Positions 25,411 to 36,438 of a stretch of DNA of 64,000 nucleotides are shown here, one piece after another. The notes beneath the pieces were generated by a model. It saw only the letters and a program-made list of their open reading frames with translations. It ran no database searches and was not told the origin of the DNA. The translations under genes were made by a program, and so were the position numbers. Source of the DNA: Epiperipatus broadwayi (taxonomy: Eukaryota > Onychophora > Udeonychophora > Euonychophora > Peripatidae); assembly GCA_028023455.1 (NCBI GenBank), contig JAQFVV010006644.1, forward strand, positions 289,001 through 353,000. The letters run 5' to 3'. How positions within the stretch are numbered: the first letter of the stretch is position 1; the number at the start of each line of letters is the position of its first letter.

Positions 25411-27094
25411 TTATTCATGTATATGATTTAGTTTCGTTTAGAGTGGTGTTTAGTAAATTCTAGAAAATTTCATTGGCGTCATTCATACAGACATTATATA
25501 TAGTAATTTAAAGTGACTATTATGTAGTCACGCCTTCATTACAACTACTTCAGATTTGCTCATATATAAACATTTGAGTCGTAAGAGTAAGAGATTCCTT
25601 TTTACTCTTATACAAATACTATATCATGTGGTTGTTCGAAGGTATTCATTTATTAATAACATTCTCACAGCATCTGCGCAATTAGCTTAACAGGCTGTCA
25701 TTCTATTGTAATTATAATTGCATGCAAGATGTTATAAAATAAATGCTTATTCATGTATATGATTTAGTTTCGTTTAGAGTGGCGTTTAGTAAATTCTAGA
25801 AAATTTCATTGGCGTCATTCATACAGACATTATATATAGTAATTTAAAGTGACTATTATGTAGTCACGCCTTCATTACAACTACTTCAGATTTGCTCATA
25901 TATAAACATTTGAGTCGTAAGAGTAAGAGATTCCTTTTACTCTTATACAAATACTATATCATGTGGTTGTTCGAAGGTATTCATTTATTAATAACATTCT
26001 CACAGCATCTGCGCAATTAGCTTAACAGGCTGTCATTCTATTGTAATTATAATCGCACGCAAGACATTATAAAATAAATGCTTATTCATGTATATGATTT
26101 AGTTGCGTTTAGAGTGGCGTTTAGTAAATTCTAGAAAATTTCATTGGCGTCATTCATACAGACATTATATATAGTAATTTAAAGTGACTATTATGTAGTC
26201 ACACCTTCGTTACAACTACTTCAGATTTGCTCATATATAAACATTTGAGTCATAAGAGTAAGAGATTCCTTTTTACTCTTATACAAATACTATATCATGT
26301 GGTTGTTCGAAGGTATTCATTTATTAATAACATTCTCACAGCGTCTGCACAATTAGCTTAACAGGCTGTCATTCTATTGTAATTATAATCACATGCAAGA
26401 CGTTATAAAATAAATGCTTATTCATGTATATGATTTAGTTTCATTTAGAGTGGCATTTAGTAAATTCTAGAAAATTTCATTGGCGTCATTCATACAGACA
26501 TTATATATAGTAATTTAAAGTGACTATTATGTAGTCACGCCTTCATTACAACTACTTCAGATTTGCTCATATATAAACATTTGAGTCGTAAGAGTAAGAG
26601 ATTCCTTTTTACTCTTATACAAATACTATATCATGTGGTTGTTCGAAGGTATTCATTTATTAATAACATTCTCACAGCATATGCGCAATTAGCTTAACAG
26701 GCTGTCATTCTATTGTAATTATAATCGCATGCAAGACGTTATAAAATAAATGCTTATTCATGTATATGATTTAGTTTCGTTTAGAGTGGCATTTAGTAAA
26801 TTCTAGAAAATTTCATTGGCGTCATTCATACAGACATTACATATAGTAATTTAAAGTGACTATTATGTAGTCACGCCTTCATTACAACTACTTCAGATTT
26901 GCTCATATATAAACATTTGAGTCATAAGAGTAAGAGATTCCTTTTTACTCTTATGCAAATACTATATCATGTGGTTGTTCGAAAGTATTCATTTATTAAT
27001 AACATTCTCACAGCGTATGCGCAATTAGCTTAACAGGCTGTTATTCTATTGTAATTATAATCGCACGCAAGTCGTTATAAAATAAATGCTTATA
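25411..27094 (-). repeat. ~335 bp satellite, five inverted copies
   Basis: The same unit on the opposite strand. The landmark TTCTATTGTAA falls at 25701, 26037, 26372, 26708 and 27044, giving periods of 335-336 bp. The direct array turns into the inverted array at about 25411 with no visible spacer (AGAATTTA meets TTCATGTATATG). A 1.3-1.6 kb arm on each side is therefore self-complementary. Confidence 0.93.
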
Positions 27095-27630
27095 CTTGTA
27101 GTTTAGATGTAAGTATTGGGAATTTGAATACAGACACTCAAGCTCCCTTAACTATAATTACATCTAAACTCGAAGAATACAAATTGTACTTGTATTACTC
27201 CACAAATTCTGTATCCTGCCCATCATTATTCTTCTGTGCATTTAAATAGACAAGGTCCTAAATATCAGGAGTCAGAGTGACAAAGTCAAAATAAGTATCA
27301 AAATAATATTTGCATCAACAAGGAATTTGAATGTTACATCATCAAATTTTTAAAGGTATGGATGGTAGGGAAGAATTGGAATATGGAGAAGATTGAAGCT
27401 TGTCCATTAAAGTTTGAAGATTTTCTACCTTAATGTAAACTGAGCACTGATTGTATATGTGTGTGAGAGATAATAATCTGGAACAACTGAGTGCTGGTTC
27501 AGCAAAAAATACATATATTGCAGATCATCTATATTTTTTAAATATGTGTGGTCATGTGTATCAATCAGTTGTATGAGACAGAGTGGATAGCTGAAGGGAG
27601 CTTGAAAGTTTGTGTTCAATCCCCTATAAT
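27095..27630 (-). repeat. HR1 copy, right arm of giant palindrome
   Basis: Inverted, diverged version of 23.55-24.15 kb: AGCTTGTCCATTAAAGTTTG, the stretch ACTGAGTGCTGGTTCAGCAA, and GAAAGTTTGTGTTCAATCCC near the outer end. In the hammerhead core two bases are lost, leaving CTGAGTG, and GAAA reads AAAA. It places the satellite array inside a single HR1-bounded foldback of about 4.1 kb. Confidence 0.78.
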
Positions 27631-27639
27631 TACATTTAA

Positions 27640-27945
27640 CTATTTACATAAAATGGCAATTGATGATATGTATGATTGTTTAAAATTTTTTATTAGATGT
27701 GTGGATAATTATTTATTTGTATCTGATAAGAATAAATTTAAATCTTGATATTGCTAAGAAATATAATGTAAAAAGAAATAAACTAGATTTTGTTAAATTA
27801 AAATTTTTGGATTTATTTGTAATAAAAATTTTTTTTTGTAATTATTCAGCTAAAAATAAGAATTCAAAATTTATAATTAAATTTAATAATTGTTAATCTA
27901 TAGATGCAAAACAGCTTTAGTTAGTTTTTTCAATAGGAATCAAAA
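27640..27945. other. AT-rich spacer
   Basis: Short AT-rich stretch between the palindrome and the LINE fragment. The open frames here are I/K/N/Y/F-rich and lack motifs. Confidence 0.6.
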
Positions 27946-27949
27946 CTAA

Positions 27950-29640
27950 AGTGAAAGGAGGGATGTCAGCTTTGAGAAGTATATGCTTGTAATGGTTTCT
28001 CAAATGAAGGAGCAATTCCTGACCTATGTAGGATTTGTTGCTGATCATGATGGATGAGGGGTGGTTTGCTTCATGTGAGAACCAAAATTCCACCCCAGTA
28101 ACTTCTGGTACAAAATTGCTGATTCTTCATGCACCTCTGGGTGCGTTTGACTGAGATGTACTCATCCAAGGCCTTTTGAGTGTCATGGTATTGAAGTTTG
28201 AGTTGTATGATAGTATTAATGTCTAATGGCCACTCTCCTGATCATTTAGTTGCTCTGAAATTTTGTCCATGGAAGCCAGCAACTTGAGTGGCCCTCAGGA
28301 ATTCCAGGTGTATTTGTGGATGACAGGTTGCAGAATTTCCACAAATGTGAACCATGCAGAGATGGGCACCATTTGAGGATATTGATTTTATGAAGGTATA
28401 TATAAATTTCTGAAAGCAGTGCTATTAGCGTATTTTGTTTCTTGAGGAATCGTATTGTTCTTCTGAGGCCAAGGTTTATTGGAGGGCCAGAGTTAATGTC
28501 AAGGGAGAGGTGCAATGCCTTGTGATCTGAAAAAGGTATGGTTTGGAGTTGGGCTGATTCAATCATGAAATTGATATCAGGAGAGTAGAATGTTAAATCA
28601 ATGATTGATGCTTACAGGAGTAGAAAGAGTAGGCATGGTCTGGGATAAAGCCCTGGACACACATTAAACCACTGGAGAAGAGATGAAGATATTTGTTTGT
28701 GAAGGACCGGTATCCCATATTGAAGTCATCCAGAAGAAGAATGGGAAGAGAGGTGGTAGTTGTGATGTTGTTGATTCGATGAATAATAGATTTAATGAGG
28801 GTGTCACTGTCTTTGGAGGGCAGATATAAATAAATCACAAAACTTCTGAAGTGCCCAAATTACACCTGCAAGATAATAGAATGAGTGTCAATATGTATGA
28901 TGGAAAAGGTAGAGGGAGGAGCACATTTATTAATGAGGATGGCAACTCCTCCAGCAGAAGTCAAGGCAGTAGAATACTTGAAAAGTCCAAAAGTGGACAA
29001 AGTGGAGTAAATTCTGTGGTTGAAGTGAGTGGAGAGTTTAGTTTCAGCAAGGAAGAGTATCTTGGGAGAGTTGAGCTCAAACCAATGTTTGAGAGTGAGG
29101 AGCCTATGGATTGAATTAAGGCCTCAAATGTTTAAACCAACATCACAGATAAGCATATGTGACCTCAAGATATGGACATAAGGAATGGAGAAACAGTAGG
29201 AATTTCAGACATTTTTATGGTGAGCGGGAATGAACTGGGCTGGGAGAGATATGAGAAGTACAGTTCTTTATGCTCCTGTCAGAATTGCACAATGATTTAT
29301 CCATGATGTTACTTGATGACCACTGACTGAGAAAAATTCAGCAGAGGAAAGTGAGAGAGTGTGAAGGAAGGAGGTCAATGAGGCCCGGGTTGAAGCCAGA
29401 GAAATCTGCACTGAAAGAATTCTTTTTTTCCTTGTGCATTCTGTATGTGGGACTTGCCCTGGGTTCAGGAATAGGATCCATTATGGTTTTACTGGGAAGG
29501 TCAGGGATGGAAATCTGCCTGTCAGAGTTGGTGTCACTATCAGATGGGTTAGAGTGTGCATGCTCCTGATGTTTCTTGTTAGTGGTGGAAGAGCCAGGGT
29601 TGGTTTTATTTATTTCTTTGAAAAAAATCAACATGTAGAT
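27950..29640 (-). pseudogene. LINE fragment: ORF1-like tail and endonuclease domain
   Basis: On the minus strand a Ser/Pro-rich 98-codon piece (29338-29634, possible ORF1 or linker) precedes an apurinic-type endonuclease domain. In order I see LICDVGLNIRGLNSIHRLL (about 29.1 kb, Asn box), PKILFLAETKLST (catalytic Glu), SAGGVAILINK, LPILLLDDFNMGYRS (the GDFN box with the first residue changed to D, about 28.75 kb) and FSDHKALHLSLDI (SDH box, about 28.5 kb). The nicking endonuclease and reverse transcriptase of non-LTR retrotransposons normally lie in one ORF2. Here frameshifts and stops break the domain, and recognisable RT never follows, so the copy is truncated and dead. The clade (CR1/L2/other) is not resolved. 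Confidence 0.82.
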
Positions 29641-29649
29641 ATGAGAAAT

Positions 29650-30440
29650 ATTTATCTCTTATGAGGCAAATTTATGTTGTTCCCTTAATTTGAAATAATG
29701 AAAGAAATATATTAAGTTTGCCCAATTTTGAAAAACCTAATAATAATAATCATCTAAAAATAGTATGTATGACAAAATGAATAGCTATATGTTAAAAAAT
29801 ACAATTAAATATTCTCTTAAAATTTTCTACCCATTTTAGAAAATTACCCTAACATATCGAACATATAAAAATGTTCAGCATCTAACAATAACTATGTATA
29901 ACTTCTCAATAATGTATCATTCACCACTTTATGGAACCAATTCATTGAAAACAAAAAGGGAAATATAATATACAGTGAAAGAAATTGCATTTCTAATATT
30001 AATGTCAATTCCCTAGATAAATCAATCTAAATGTGTCAAGAAATATTTTCGTACAATATATCTTATGTATTGAGAATAATAAAGAAAGATTATTAACAGG
30101 GTATTTACTTGATGTTGATCATATTATTTAACTTGTAATTAAATAATATTTCCATTGTTATAAAATAACACTTATAATTATTACATTTATTCATAAGCAT
30201 TTTGGCCCAGAAGATTACTGAATGGCATTGAATAAAATTGCTATGATGTAAACATTAGCTTAATGGTTATAATATATTGATTTAGCCATAATTTTGGATG
30301 TATTTCTATAAAGTGTATTTATTCTATGGTTAAATCTAACTAGGTTGTTTATAATAAAAAGCTAAATTAGCAGTATATATATATACATATATAATATTAT
30401 AATTCGATGTCTGTATTTCTTCAAAGCATTATACTTAATT
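29650..30440. other. AT-rich intergenic stretch
   Basis: No feature supported apart from a short (TA)n at 30.38 kb. Confidence 0.55.
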
Positions 30441-30443
30441 ATA

Positions 30444-30617
30444 TAATTGAATAATTATAAATATAGTAATCAGATATATTTAAAAAATTTAATTCAACTA
30501 ACACATAGTGTTAGTTGACATAGTGTTAGTTGACAAAGACTACGAGGATTGTCAAAAGCCCTCCTAAGTGGATAAAATTTAAAAAAATATATCTGATTAC
30601 TGTATTTATAAATATTC

Positions 30618-30625
<8 letters not shown>
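30444..30625. mobile_element. short hairpin MITE
   Basis: Inverted arms of about 45 bp: AATTGAATAATTATAAATAT, running into AGTAATCAGATATATTTAAA, mirrored by AAAAAATATATCTGATTACT, running into GTATTTATAAATATTCAATT. The loop carries a 14-16 bp tandem duplication of AGTGTTAGTTGACA. No coding capacity; flanked on the right by (TA)n. Confidence 0.7.

Positions 30626-30658
<33 letters not shown>
30622..30658. repeat. (TA)n microsatellite
   Basis: Pure TA alternation separating the MITE at its left from the foldback repeat at its right. Confidence 0.9.
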
Positions 30659-30660
<2 letters not shown>

Positions 30661-31038
30661 CCCAGTGCACAACACTACACTGAAATAAATATATACAAAT
30701 ATTAAGCAATAAATAACCCCACCTGGTTAAGAAATCCATTCTGCCTTCTGTGAACTAATATATAAAATACATTAGAGTTCATATTTCAAAATATCCTGAT
30801 CAAAATGATACCACTTTGAACTGTCTGCTATCTGATGTTATATATTGAAATACAAATAAACTCAAACAAAGAACTTGAAATTTAGCAAACAACGATCTTA
30901 AATTTTGCTGCAAACAAACAAGTTTTACTATTATTATATAAAGACAAACTAAACTTTAGTAATTTTAATCTTTAAACCACCTAACACAAATGTATAGAAA
31001 ATAATCCCAGTGCATAATGCTATACTGAAATAAATATA
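30659..31038 (+). repeat. foldback repeat T, left arm
   Basis: Contains TACACTGAAATAAATATATA, CAAATATTAAGC, CATTAGAGTTCATATTTCAA, CATCTGATGTTATATATTG-type sequence, and GTATAGAAAATAATCCCAGT. The same blocks reappear in inverted order at 32.34-32.69 kb. The end of this arm starts a second direct copy that is interrupted by a TA-site insertion at 31039. Unit about 360 bp; no coding frame and no hammerhead core. Confidence 0.78.
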
Positions 31039-32256
31039 CACCTGGGTCTTGTTTTACGCGATAGATAGGTTCCTCAGAAATCGCGCAAAAATAGACGTAA
31101 CTTACATTGAAAAAGAGGTGATGCAGTCTGTGATTTTTCAAAATTCGCGTAAAAGCAAAGCACCAATGTAAAATTACTTTAAAATTCGCGCAAAAAAAAA
31201 ATAAGGAAATAAAATACGACTAATAAAAAATTTTAAATTTGAAAAAAAATGATACAAGACAAACTTTTTTTAACTATAATATTTAATTTTATTCAAAATA
31301 ATATATTTTTATGCATAATTTACAGTACAGTAATTTAAATTTTTTTATACATGTTTTAATTATTATCGCTATTTGCCCAAAAAGACGTTCGTTTGCAAAC
31401 TAGAAAAAAATCAGATTCTCATGTGATGTGATGTGATGTATTTGGCTTCTCCTTAAATGAAGTCAAGAATATCTCAGCAATTATTTTCACAAGAGGAAAT
31501 ACAATTAGTGCCAAGTACACTCTCATGTTGTGTTAATGGTTTTCTGTTGACGACGACGATGATTTTATTAATTGTTTATGAACTTAGACTTATGATAATA
31601 AAAAGACATTTATTCACCACTGCTGGGAAAAATTTAATTAAAACTAACAACTAAAAATTAAATTCTTATTTTTGTCTTTAATTTTCAATTCTGTTTAAAA
31701 ATCAAATTTCATTTTACATCAAATTAATTTCAAGTCACCCATAAGTAATTTTTAAATTGTTAATTACAATTAAAAATCAGATTTTAATTGTGCCCACTGC
31801 TATTACTGACCTTTTAAAAATAAATTTGTGGACACTAAATGATTAATAATTGATTATGTTCTTTTTTAAAAAGCAAAAACAGAATGTGATTTAAAATGCA
31901 AAATTAACACGCACAATGTTTGAACAAATTTACATTATAATCTTGTAAAATTTAATGTGTGTATATGTAAAATGTGGAAATCATGATTTTAATTTCATTA
32001 TTGCATAAAATCTTACTATTATAAAGCACTGAAAATATTGAAATTACTAAGATGAAAGTCGAATTCCAATAATGTGCTATTACTTTCAGTATAACATAAG
32101 TGTGCAAAATTTATTATTTAAAGTAATAGGCATTATCGGAGTTCATACACCTGGGTCCCTTTTTACACGGACTTATTTAACACACTTCCGGTGAAACACG
32201 AATTGCGTAACTTCAAAATCGTGTTAAATAAGTCCGTGTAAAAAGAGACCCAGGTG
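31039..32256. mobile_element. TA-flanked DNA transposon, non-autonomous (pogo/Tigger-like ends)
   Basis: Both termini read CACCTGGGTC inward (left CACCTGGGTCTTGTTTTACG; right complement CACCTGGGTCTCTTTTTACA). The block sits between TA dinucleotides (31037-31038, 32257-32258). Removing it and one TA restores GAAATAAATATATACAAAT, exactly the sequence of the uninterrupted repeat T copy at 30.68 kb, so this is a precise insertion with a TA duplication. The interior (1.2 kb) is AT-rich with CG-containing subterminal words (TTCGCGTAAAA, TTCGCGCAAAA) but no transposase. The superfamily is inferred from the ends and the TA target. Confidence 0.78.
32148..32256. mobile_element. 109 bp palindromic MITE sharing the same termini
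   Basis: CACCTGGGTCCCTTTTTACA through to its inverse complement ending at 32256, with inner arms GACTTATTTAACAC/GTGTTAAATAAGTC around a loop containing CACTTCCGGTG. It is also preceded by TA (32146-32147). It is either a minimal derivative inserted into the right end of the larger element, or the larger element is a composite that uses this MITE's right end. Confidence 0.75.
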
Positions 32257-32258
32257 TA

Positions 32259-32695
32259 TACAAATATTAAGCATTAAATCACACCACATGGTTACAAAAT
32301 CCAGTACTGCCCTTGGGAACTAATATATAAAATACATTAGAGTTCGTACTTCAGTATAGCATTATGCACTGGGATTATTTTCTATACATTTGTGTTAGGT
32401 GGTTTAAAGATTAAAATTACTAAAGTTTAGTTTGTCTTTATATAATAATAGTAAAACATGTTTGTTTGCAACAAAATTTAAGATAGTTTTTTGCTAAATT
32501 TCAAGTTCTTTGTTTGAGTTTGTTTGTATTTCAATATATAACATCAGATAACAGACAGGTCAAAGTCGATTTTGATCTGGCTATTTTGAAATATGAACTC
32601 TAATGTATTTTATATATTAGTTCACAGAGGGCAGTACTGGATTTCTTAACCATGTGGAGTGATTTAATGCTTAATATTTGTATATATATATATAT
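32259..32695 (-). repeat. foldback repeat T, continuation and right arm
   Basis: 32259-32342 continues the direct copy interrupted by the insertion (TACAAATATTAAGCATTAAA .. AAAATACATTAGAGTTC). From about 32350 the sequence is the inverted complement of 30.69-31.02 kb (AGTATAGCATTATGCACTGG .. GAACTCTAATGTATTTTATA). Together with 30659-31038 it forms a roughly 350 bp stem enclosing the 1.2 kb insertion. Confidence 0.78.
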
Positions 32696-32949
32696 TAGTA
32701 TAGCATTAAATCCAAACTATATAAAATGTTCAACTAAATTTAATAAAATGATTAGAAGAAATAAACTATACATATTTTATTAAACCACTGAACATCACAT
32801 GATCACCATCTCATACTAGCACATAATTGTTGTAATCAAAGGCAAAACTCTTTTCTCCATACAGTAGTGCCACTCTGTGCTAACCAGAGTAATCAATAGA
32901 TGCCAAAAGGCTTGTGCATAAAATCCCTATCTAGTGCCTACTCATCCAA

Positions 32950-32993
32950 TATCCCCAGACTAGTTTCTAGCTTGTGGCCATCATCAGTGAGGA
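32950..32993 (-). ncRNA. type I hammerhead ribozyme, HR2 left arm
   Basis: Minus-strand reading is the same as the right-arm copy: stem I TCCTCA/TGGGGA, core CTGATGA, stem II TGGC/GCTA with loop CACAA, GAAA, two-pair stem III (AC/GT with loop TA) and cleavage triplet GTC. All invariant core bases are present. Confidence 0.85.
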
Positions 32994-33321
32994 GCCTTGG
33001 ATCTGAGAGCCCTGCACCTATATCTTAGGATCTAATGCAACCCTCCAGCAGCCACCTTTTAACTCTACTACAAAACTATGAGAATGAAATTGAAAACACA
33101 CAAAATATTTTCAATCTAATCTCAATAGCTTTTATAGTCATATGGTCTGAATTGAGTTTAGACCCATATGACTATATAAGCATTTGAGCTTAGATTGAAA
33201 ATATTTTTGTGTGTTTTCAATTTCATTCTCATAGTTTTGTAGTAAAGTAGAGTTAAAAGGTGGCTGCTGGAGGATTGCATTAGATCCTAAGATCTAGGTG
33301 CAGTGCTCTCAGATCCAAGGC

Positions 33322-33364
33322 TCCTCACTGATGATGGCCACAAGCTAGAAACTAGTCTGGGGAT
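33322..33364 (+). ncRNA. type I hammerhead ribozyme, HR2 right arm
   Basis: Stem I 5' strand TCCTCA (33322-33327); CTGATGA (33328-33334); stem II TGGC (33335-33338) paired with GCTA (33344-33347), one G-U pair; GAAA (33348-33351); C-TA-G closing a two-pair stem III; T-C giving the GTC triplet with predicted cleavage after 33357; stem I 3' strand TGGGGA from 33358. A minimal stem III is typical of PLE- and retrozyme-type HHRs, which often act as dimers. Self-cleavage of the transcript would release unit-length RNA. Activity is predicted, not shown. Confidence 0.88.
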
Positions 33365-33489
33365 ATTGGATGAGTAGGCACTAGATAGGGATTTTATGCA
33401 CAAGCCTTCTGGCATCTATTGATTACTCTGGTTAGCATAGGGTGGCACTACTGTATGGAGAAAAGAGTTTTGCCTTTGTTTACATATTT

Positions 33490-35540
33490 TATTGTATAGT
33501 TTTTTAACATCATTTTACTGATTTTATAATTGATATGCAATCAAACATTATAATGTTGTGAATTTAAAATATATAAACTTACGATTAAATTATAAAGTTG
33601 AAGAATACTGACAAATAACAAAGTAATAAAAAAAATTTAAAGTAAGAGATCATAATAAATCAATAATTCTATTTTCTTAGGCTTTAAATTTTGATGGACA
33701 TGATATTGAGGCTCAATTATGAATCTTTATTTTGAATTAAATGCATTATTATGATAATGTAAGATTTAAAAATTGGTGGCATGTTGGTTAAACAGTTGCT
33801 ATAAAGATCTGGTAAAATAGATAATTATAAGAAGTATTTTATGAGAGTGACGTCTATAAATTAGTATTATAATTTGAAAAAGTGGGTCTTTTGAAAATGT
33901 CAGTAATTTACAATTTTTAAATGTACAATGGAAAAATGTGCGAGAGGTTAGTGTTGCTGAATTTACCATTTAAAAACTTTATTTGGATCTACCACCAGTT
34001 TCATAATACACATGATGAATAATTTTTGAGTGACATTTTTATACATATTTTGGAAATTAAATTTTTGATTTAAAATTACATTGTGGATAACTGATAATAG
34101 TTCCAGTTGGCAATAAACATAGAGAGAGAGAGAGATTTAAATAAATATAATAATAAATTAATGTTATAAAAGAAAAAAATAGTGACCTTTACTTAACTTT
34201 AATGAAATTTGTTCTATTCCTAAATAAGAGAGAATATAAGGTTAGATTATATTGAAAGTTTTTTTACGAGTGTCATATTAATTAGATATTTTATACATAT
34301 AATGAAAAATATGGTTTAGTATAATATACAAAATATATTGATTTATGCATAAAGAGTTATATAGTAAATTACAGATTAATTGATGAAAACTGTTTAAACT
34401 AAATAACTTAAATTTATAAAAAAAAAAGTAGAAAAGCAGACACATAATAATAGTTAAGATAAGAATAATTTTGTTGTGTAAAAAAGATAACGAATGAAGT
34501 AAAATTATCTATAAGAAAGAATTTAAGTAAAAAAGTTAAAAATTTACTCATAACAAACATCAAATGATCCATACAGTTTTTTGTTATCTTGCATACTCAT
34601 CGATGTAGTGAAGCACTTATTAACTGAGAGTTTGTAAAATTTGATTCAATATTAACTTGACTAAAATGCTTTAAAATATAAAATTTGCACTAAACAAATA
34701 TAAGACAATCAAAGTTTTATTTATTTTTTATAATTTATTATTTATCTACAGTATTATATAATTGTTCCTCTCCTTTGATTCCTTTATTCCTTAAGAAGAC
34801 ATTTTAAAGAAACATAAAAAATGTTCTTCACAAAACAAGTATTTCAATTTCGTAGAATTTCACACTTATGCATTCATATATAGTCAATTCAACATCACAT
34901 ACATATTGAAAAAAAGTTTTATTTAAAATGGATATGTTTAATAAATAATACTAAAAAAATTTTAAATTTTGAAAAGAGTAAGAATGAATGTTAAAAAGTA
35001 AAAATAAAGCAAATTTTGTGTCTAGAATATTCCATAATTGGAATGCCATAGAGGTTTATTTTCATTTCATACCTTTTTAATCCAAAAATAAATTTAAATA
35101 ATTTTATTCATAAAACATTAAAGTTAAAAAAATCCATTATAGTAAATTCAGATTTGGAATGAATAACACAGAGGTGTATTGAAATCTTGCCATAAAGTTT
35201 TAAAAATAATACATCTATAGCAAAAAAAAAAATATATCAAAGGCATTTTTATTCATTAAAGGTCAGTTAAAATAAATGTGTTCTTGAGATTTAAAAAACG
35301 CACCTTGTGGTTAATCCACATGATCTGCTATTCAAATTAAAGTGAAAAAACAGTTTTTTAAGTAGATGAGAATATCTCAACTAAATCAATATTTTTTCAG
35401 ATAGCCACTCTAATATTAGTAAATAGATTTCTTGCTATAGCGAGTTAAAAGGTAAAAAAAAAGGCTGGTCAGATGAATAATTTTAATAGACAAAGATTTG
35501 TTTGTAATAATCATCACTACTGATGAAGTGATGCAACATC
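33490..35540. other. AT-rich intergenic stretch
   Basis: No gene or repeat supported beyond an (AG)n run at 34.12 kb and A/T runs. Confidence 0.55.
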
Positions 35541-35658
35541 TACATAAAAACAGGCAAAACTTTCTATATGTATTGCCATCTCAGTGCAAGCCAGAGTAAT
35601 CAATAGATGCCAGAAGGCTTGTGCAAACAATCTCCATCCAGTGCCTACTCATCCAATA

Positions 35659-35702
35659 TTCCCAGACTAATTTCTGGCTTGTGACCTTTGTTAGAGAGGA
35701 GC
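35659..35702 (-). ncRNA. decayed hammerhead, HR2 left unit
   Basis: Same position in the unit as the intact copies, but the core reads CTAACAA instead of CTGATGA. GAAAT and AGTC remain. Inactive by sequence. Confidence 0.65.
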
Positions 35703-36392
35703 CTTGGATCTGAGAGCACTGCACATAGCTCTTAGGATCTAATGCAACCCTCCAACAGCTACTTTTTATCTCTAGTTAATTACTAAACTATGAGACTTAA
35801 ATTGAAAACCCTATAATATTTTCAATCCAAGCTCATCAGCCTGTATAGTCATATAGGTCTGAACTCGGTTCAGTACCTCTATACATTTTGTTGTCTTTGA
35901 TTCTTTAATAACCATAGCCACCACTACCCTATTAGGCAGGATTGGTTTTAAGCCACTAAACATCACATGATCACCAATTCTTATGCTTGCTCTTAACTGT
36001 TATTAAAACAGGCAATGCCTGTTTTAATAACATTTAAGAGCAAGCATAAGAATTGGTGATCATGTAATGTTTATTGGCTTAAATGCCTGTTTTAATAACA
36101 GTTAAGAGTAAGCATAAGAATTGGTGATCATTTGATGTTTATTGGCTTAAAACCAATTCTGCCTAATAGGATAGTGGTGGCTATGGTTATTAAAGAACCA
36201 AAGACACCAAAATGTATAGGTACTGAACTGAGTTCAGACCTATATGAGTATACAGGCTGATGAGCTTGGATTGAAAATATTATAGGGTTTTCAATTTAAG
36301 TCTCATAGTTTAGTCATTAAGTAGAAATAAAAAGTGGCTGCTGGAGGGTTACATTAGATCCTAAGATCTAAGTGTAGTGCTCTCAAATCCAA

Positions 36393-36438
36393 GGCTTCAC
36401 ACTGACGAAGGCCACAAACCAGAAACTAGTCTGGGATA
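36393..36438 (+). ncRNA. partly degraded hammerhead, HR2 right unit
   Basis: CTGACGA (36402-36408, an allowed variant of CTGANGA), GAAAC and TAGTC are intact. Stem II (AGGC..ACCA) is reduced to two or three pairs and stem I has lost one base. Possibly weakly active. Confidence 0.6.

Larger units (their letters stand above)
32783..33478. repeat. HR2 foldback with two intact hammerheads
   Basis: 32838-33478 is a near-perfect inverted repeat with arms of about 300 bp (outer ends AAAGGCAAAACTC / GAGTTTTGCCTTT, centre near 33.16 kb). Each arm is one partial HR2 unit: CAGTAGTGCCACTCTGTGCT, CCAGAGTAATCAATAGATGC, the ribozyme segment, GGATCTAATGCAACCCTCCA and AATTTCATTCTCATAG. Immediately left (32783-32837) is a degenerate HR2 tail (ACATCACATGATCACCATCT), so a unit-to-unit junction is preserved. 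No coding frame. Arms this similar imply a recent origin or ongoing gene conversion. Confidence 0.88.

Noticed and set aside
24150-27094. Possible hammerhead in the 335 bp satellite (CGAAAC and CTGAAG words)
   Set aside because: No CTGANGA box at a suitable distance on either strand and GAAA is not paired with one.
29351-29664. Plus-strand frames of 72-76 codons
   Set aside because: They are the complement of the minus-strand LINE fragment, which has the recognisable endonuclease motifs.
36250-36280. CTGATGA followed by TTGAAAA in HR2
   Set aside because: The nine bases between the boxes cannot form stem II and no cleavage triplet or stem I follows. The real HR2 ribozyme is about 150 bp further on.
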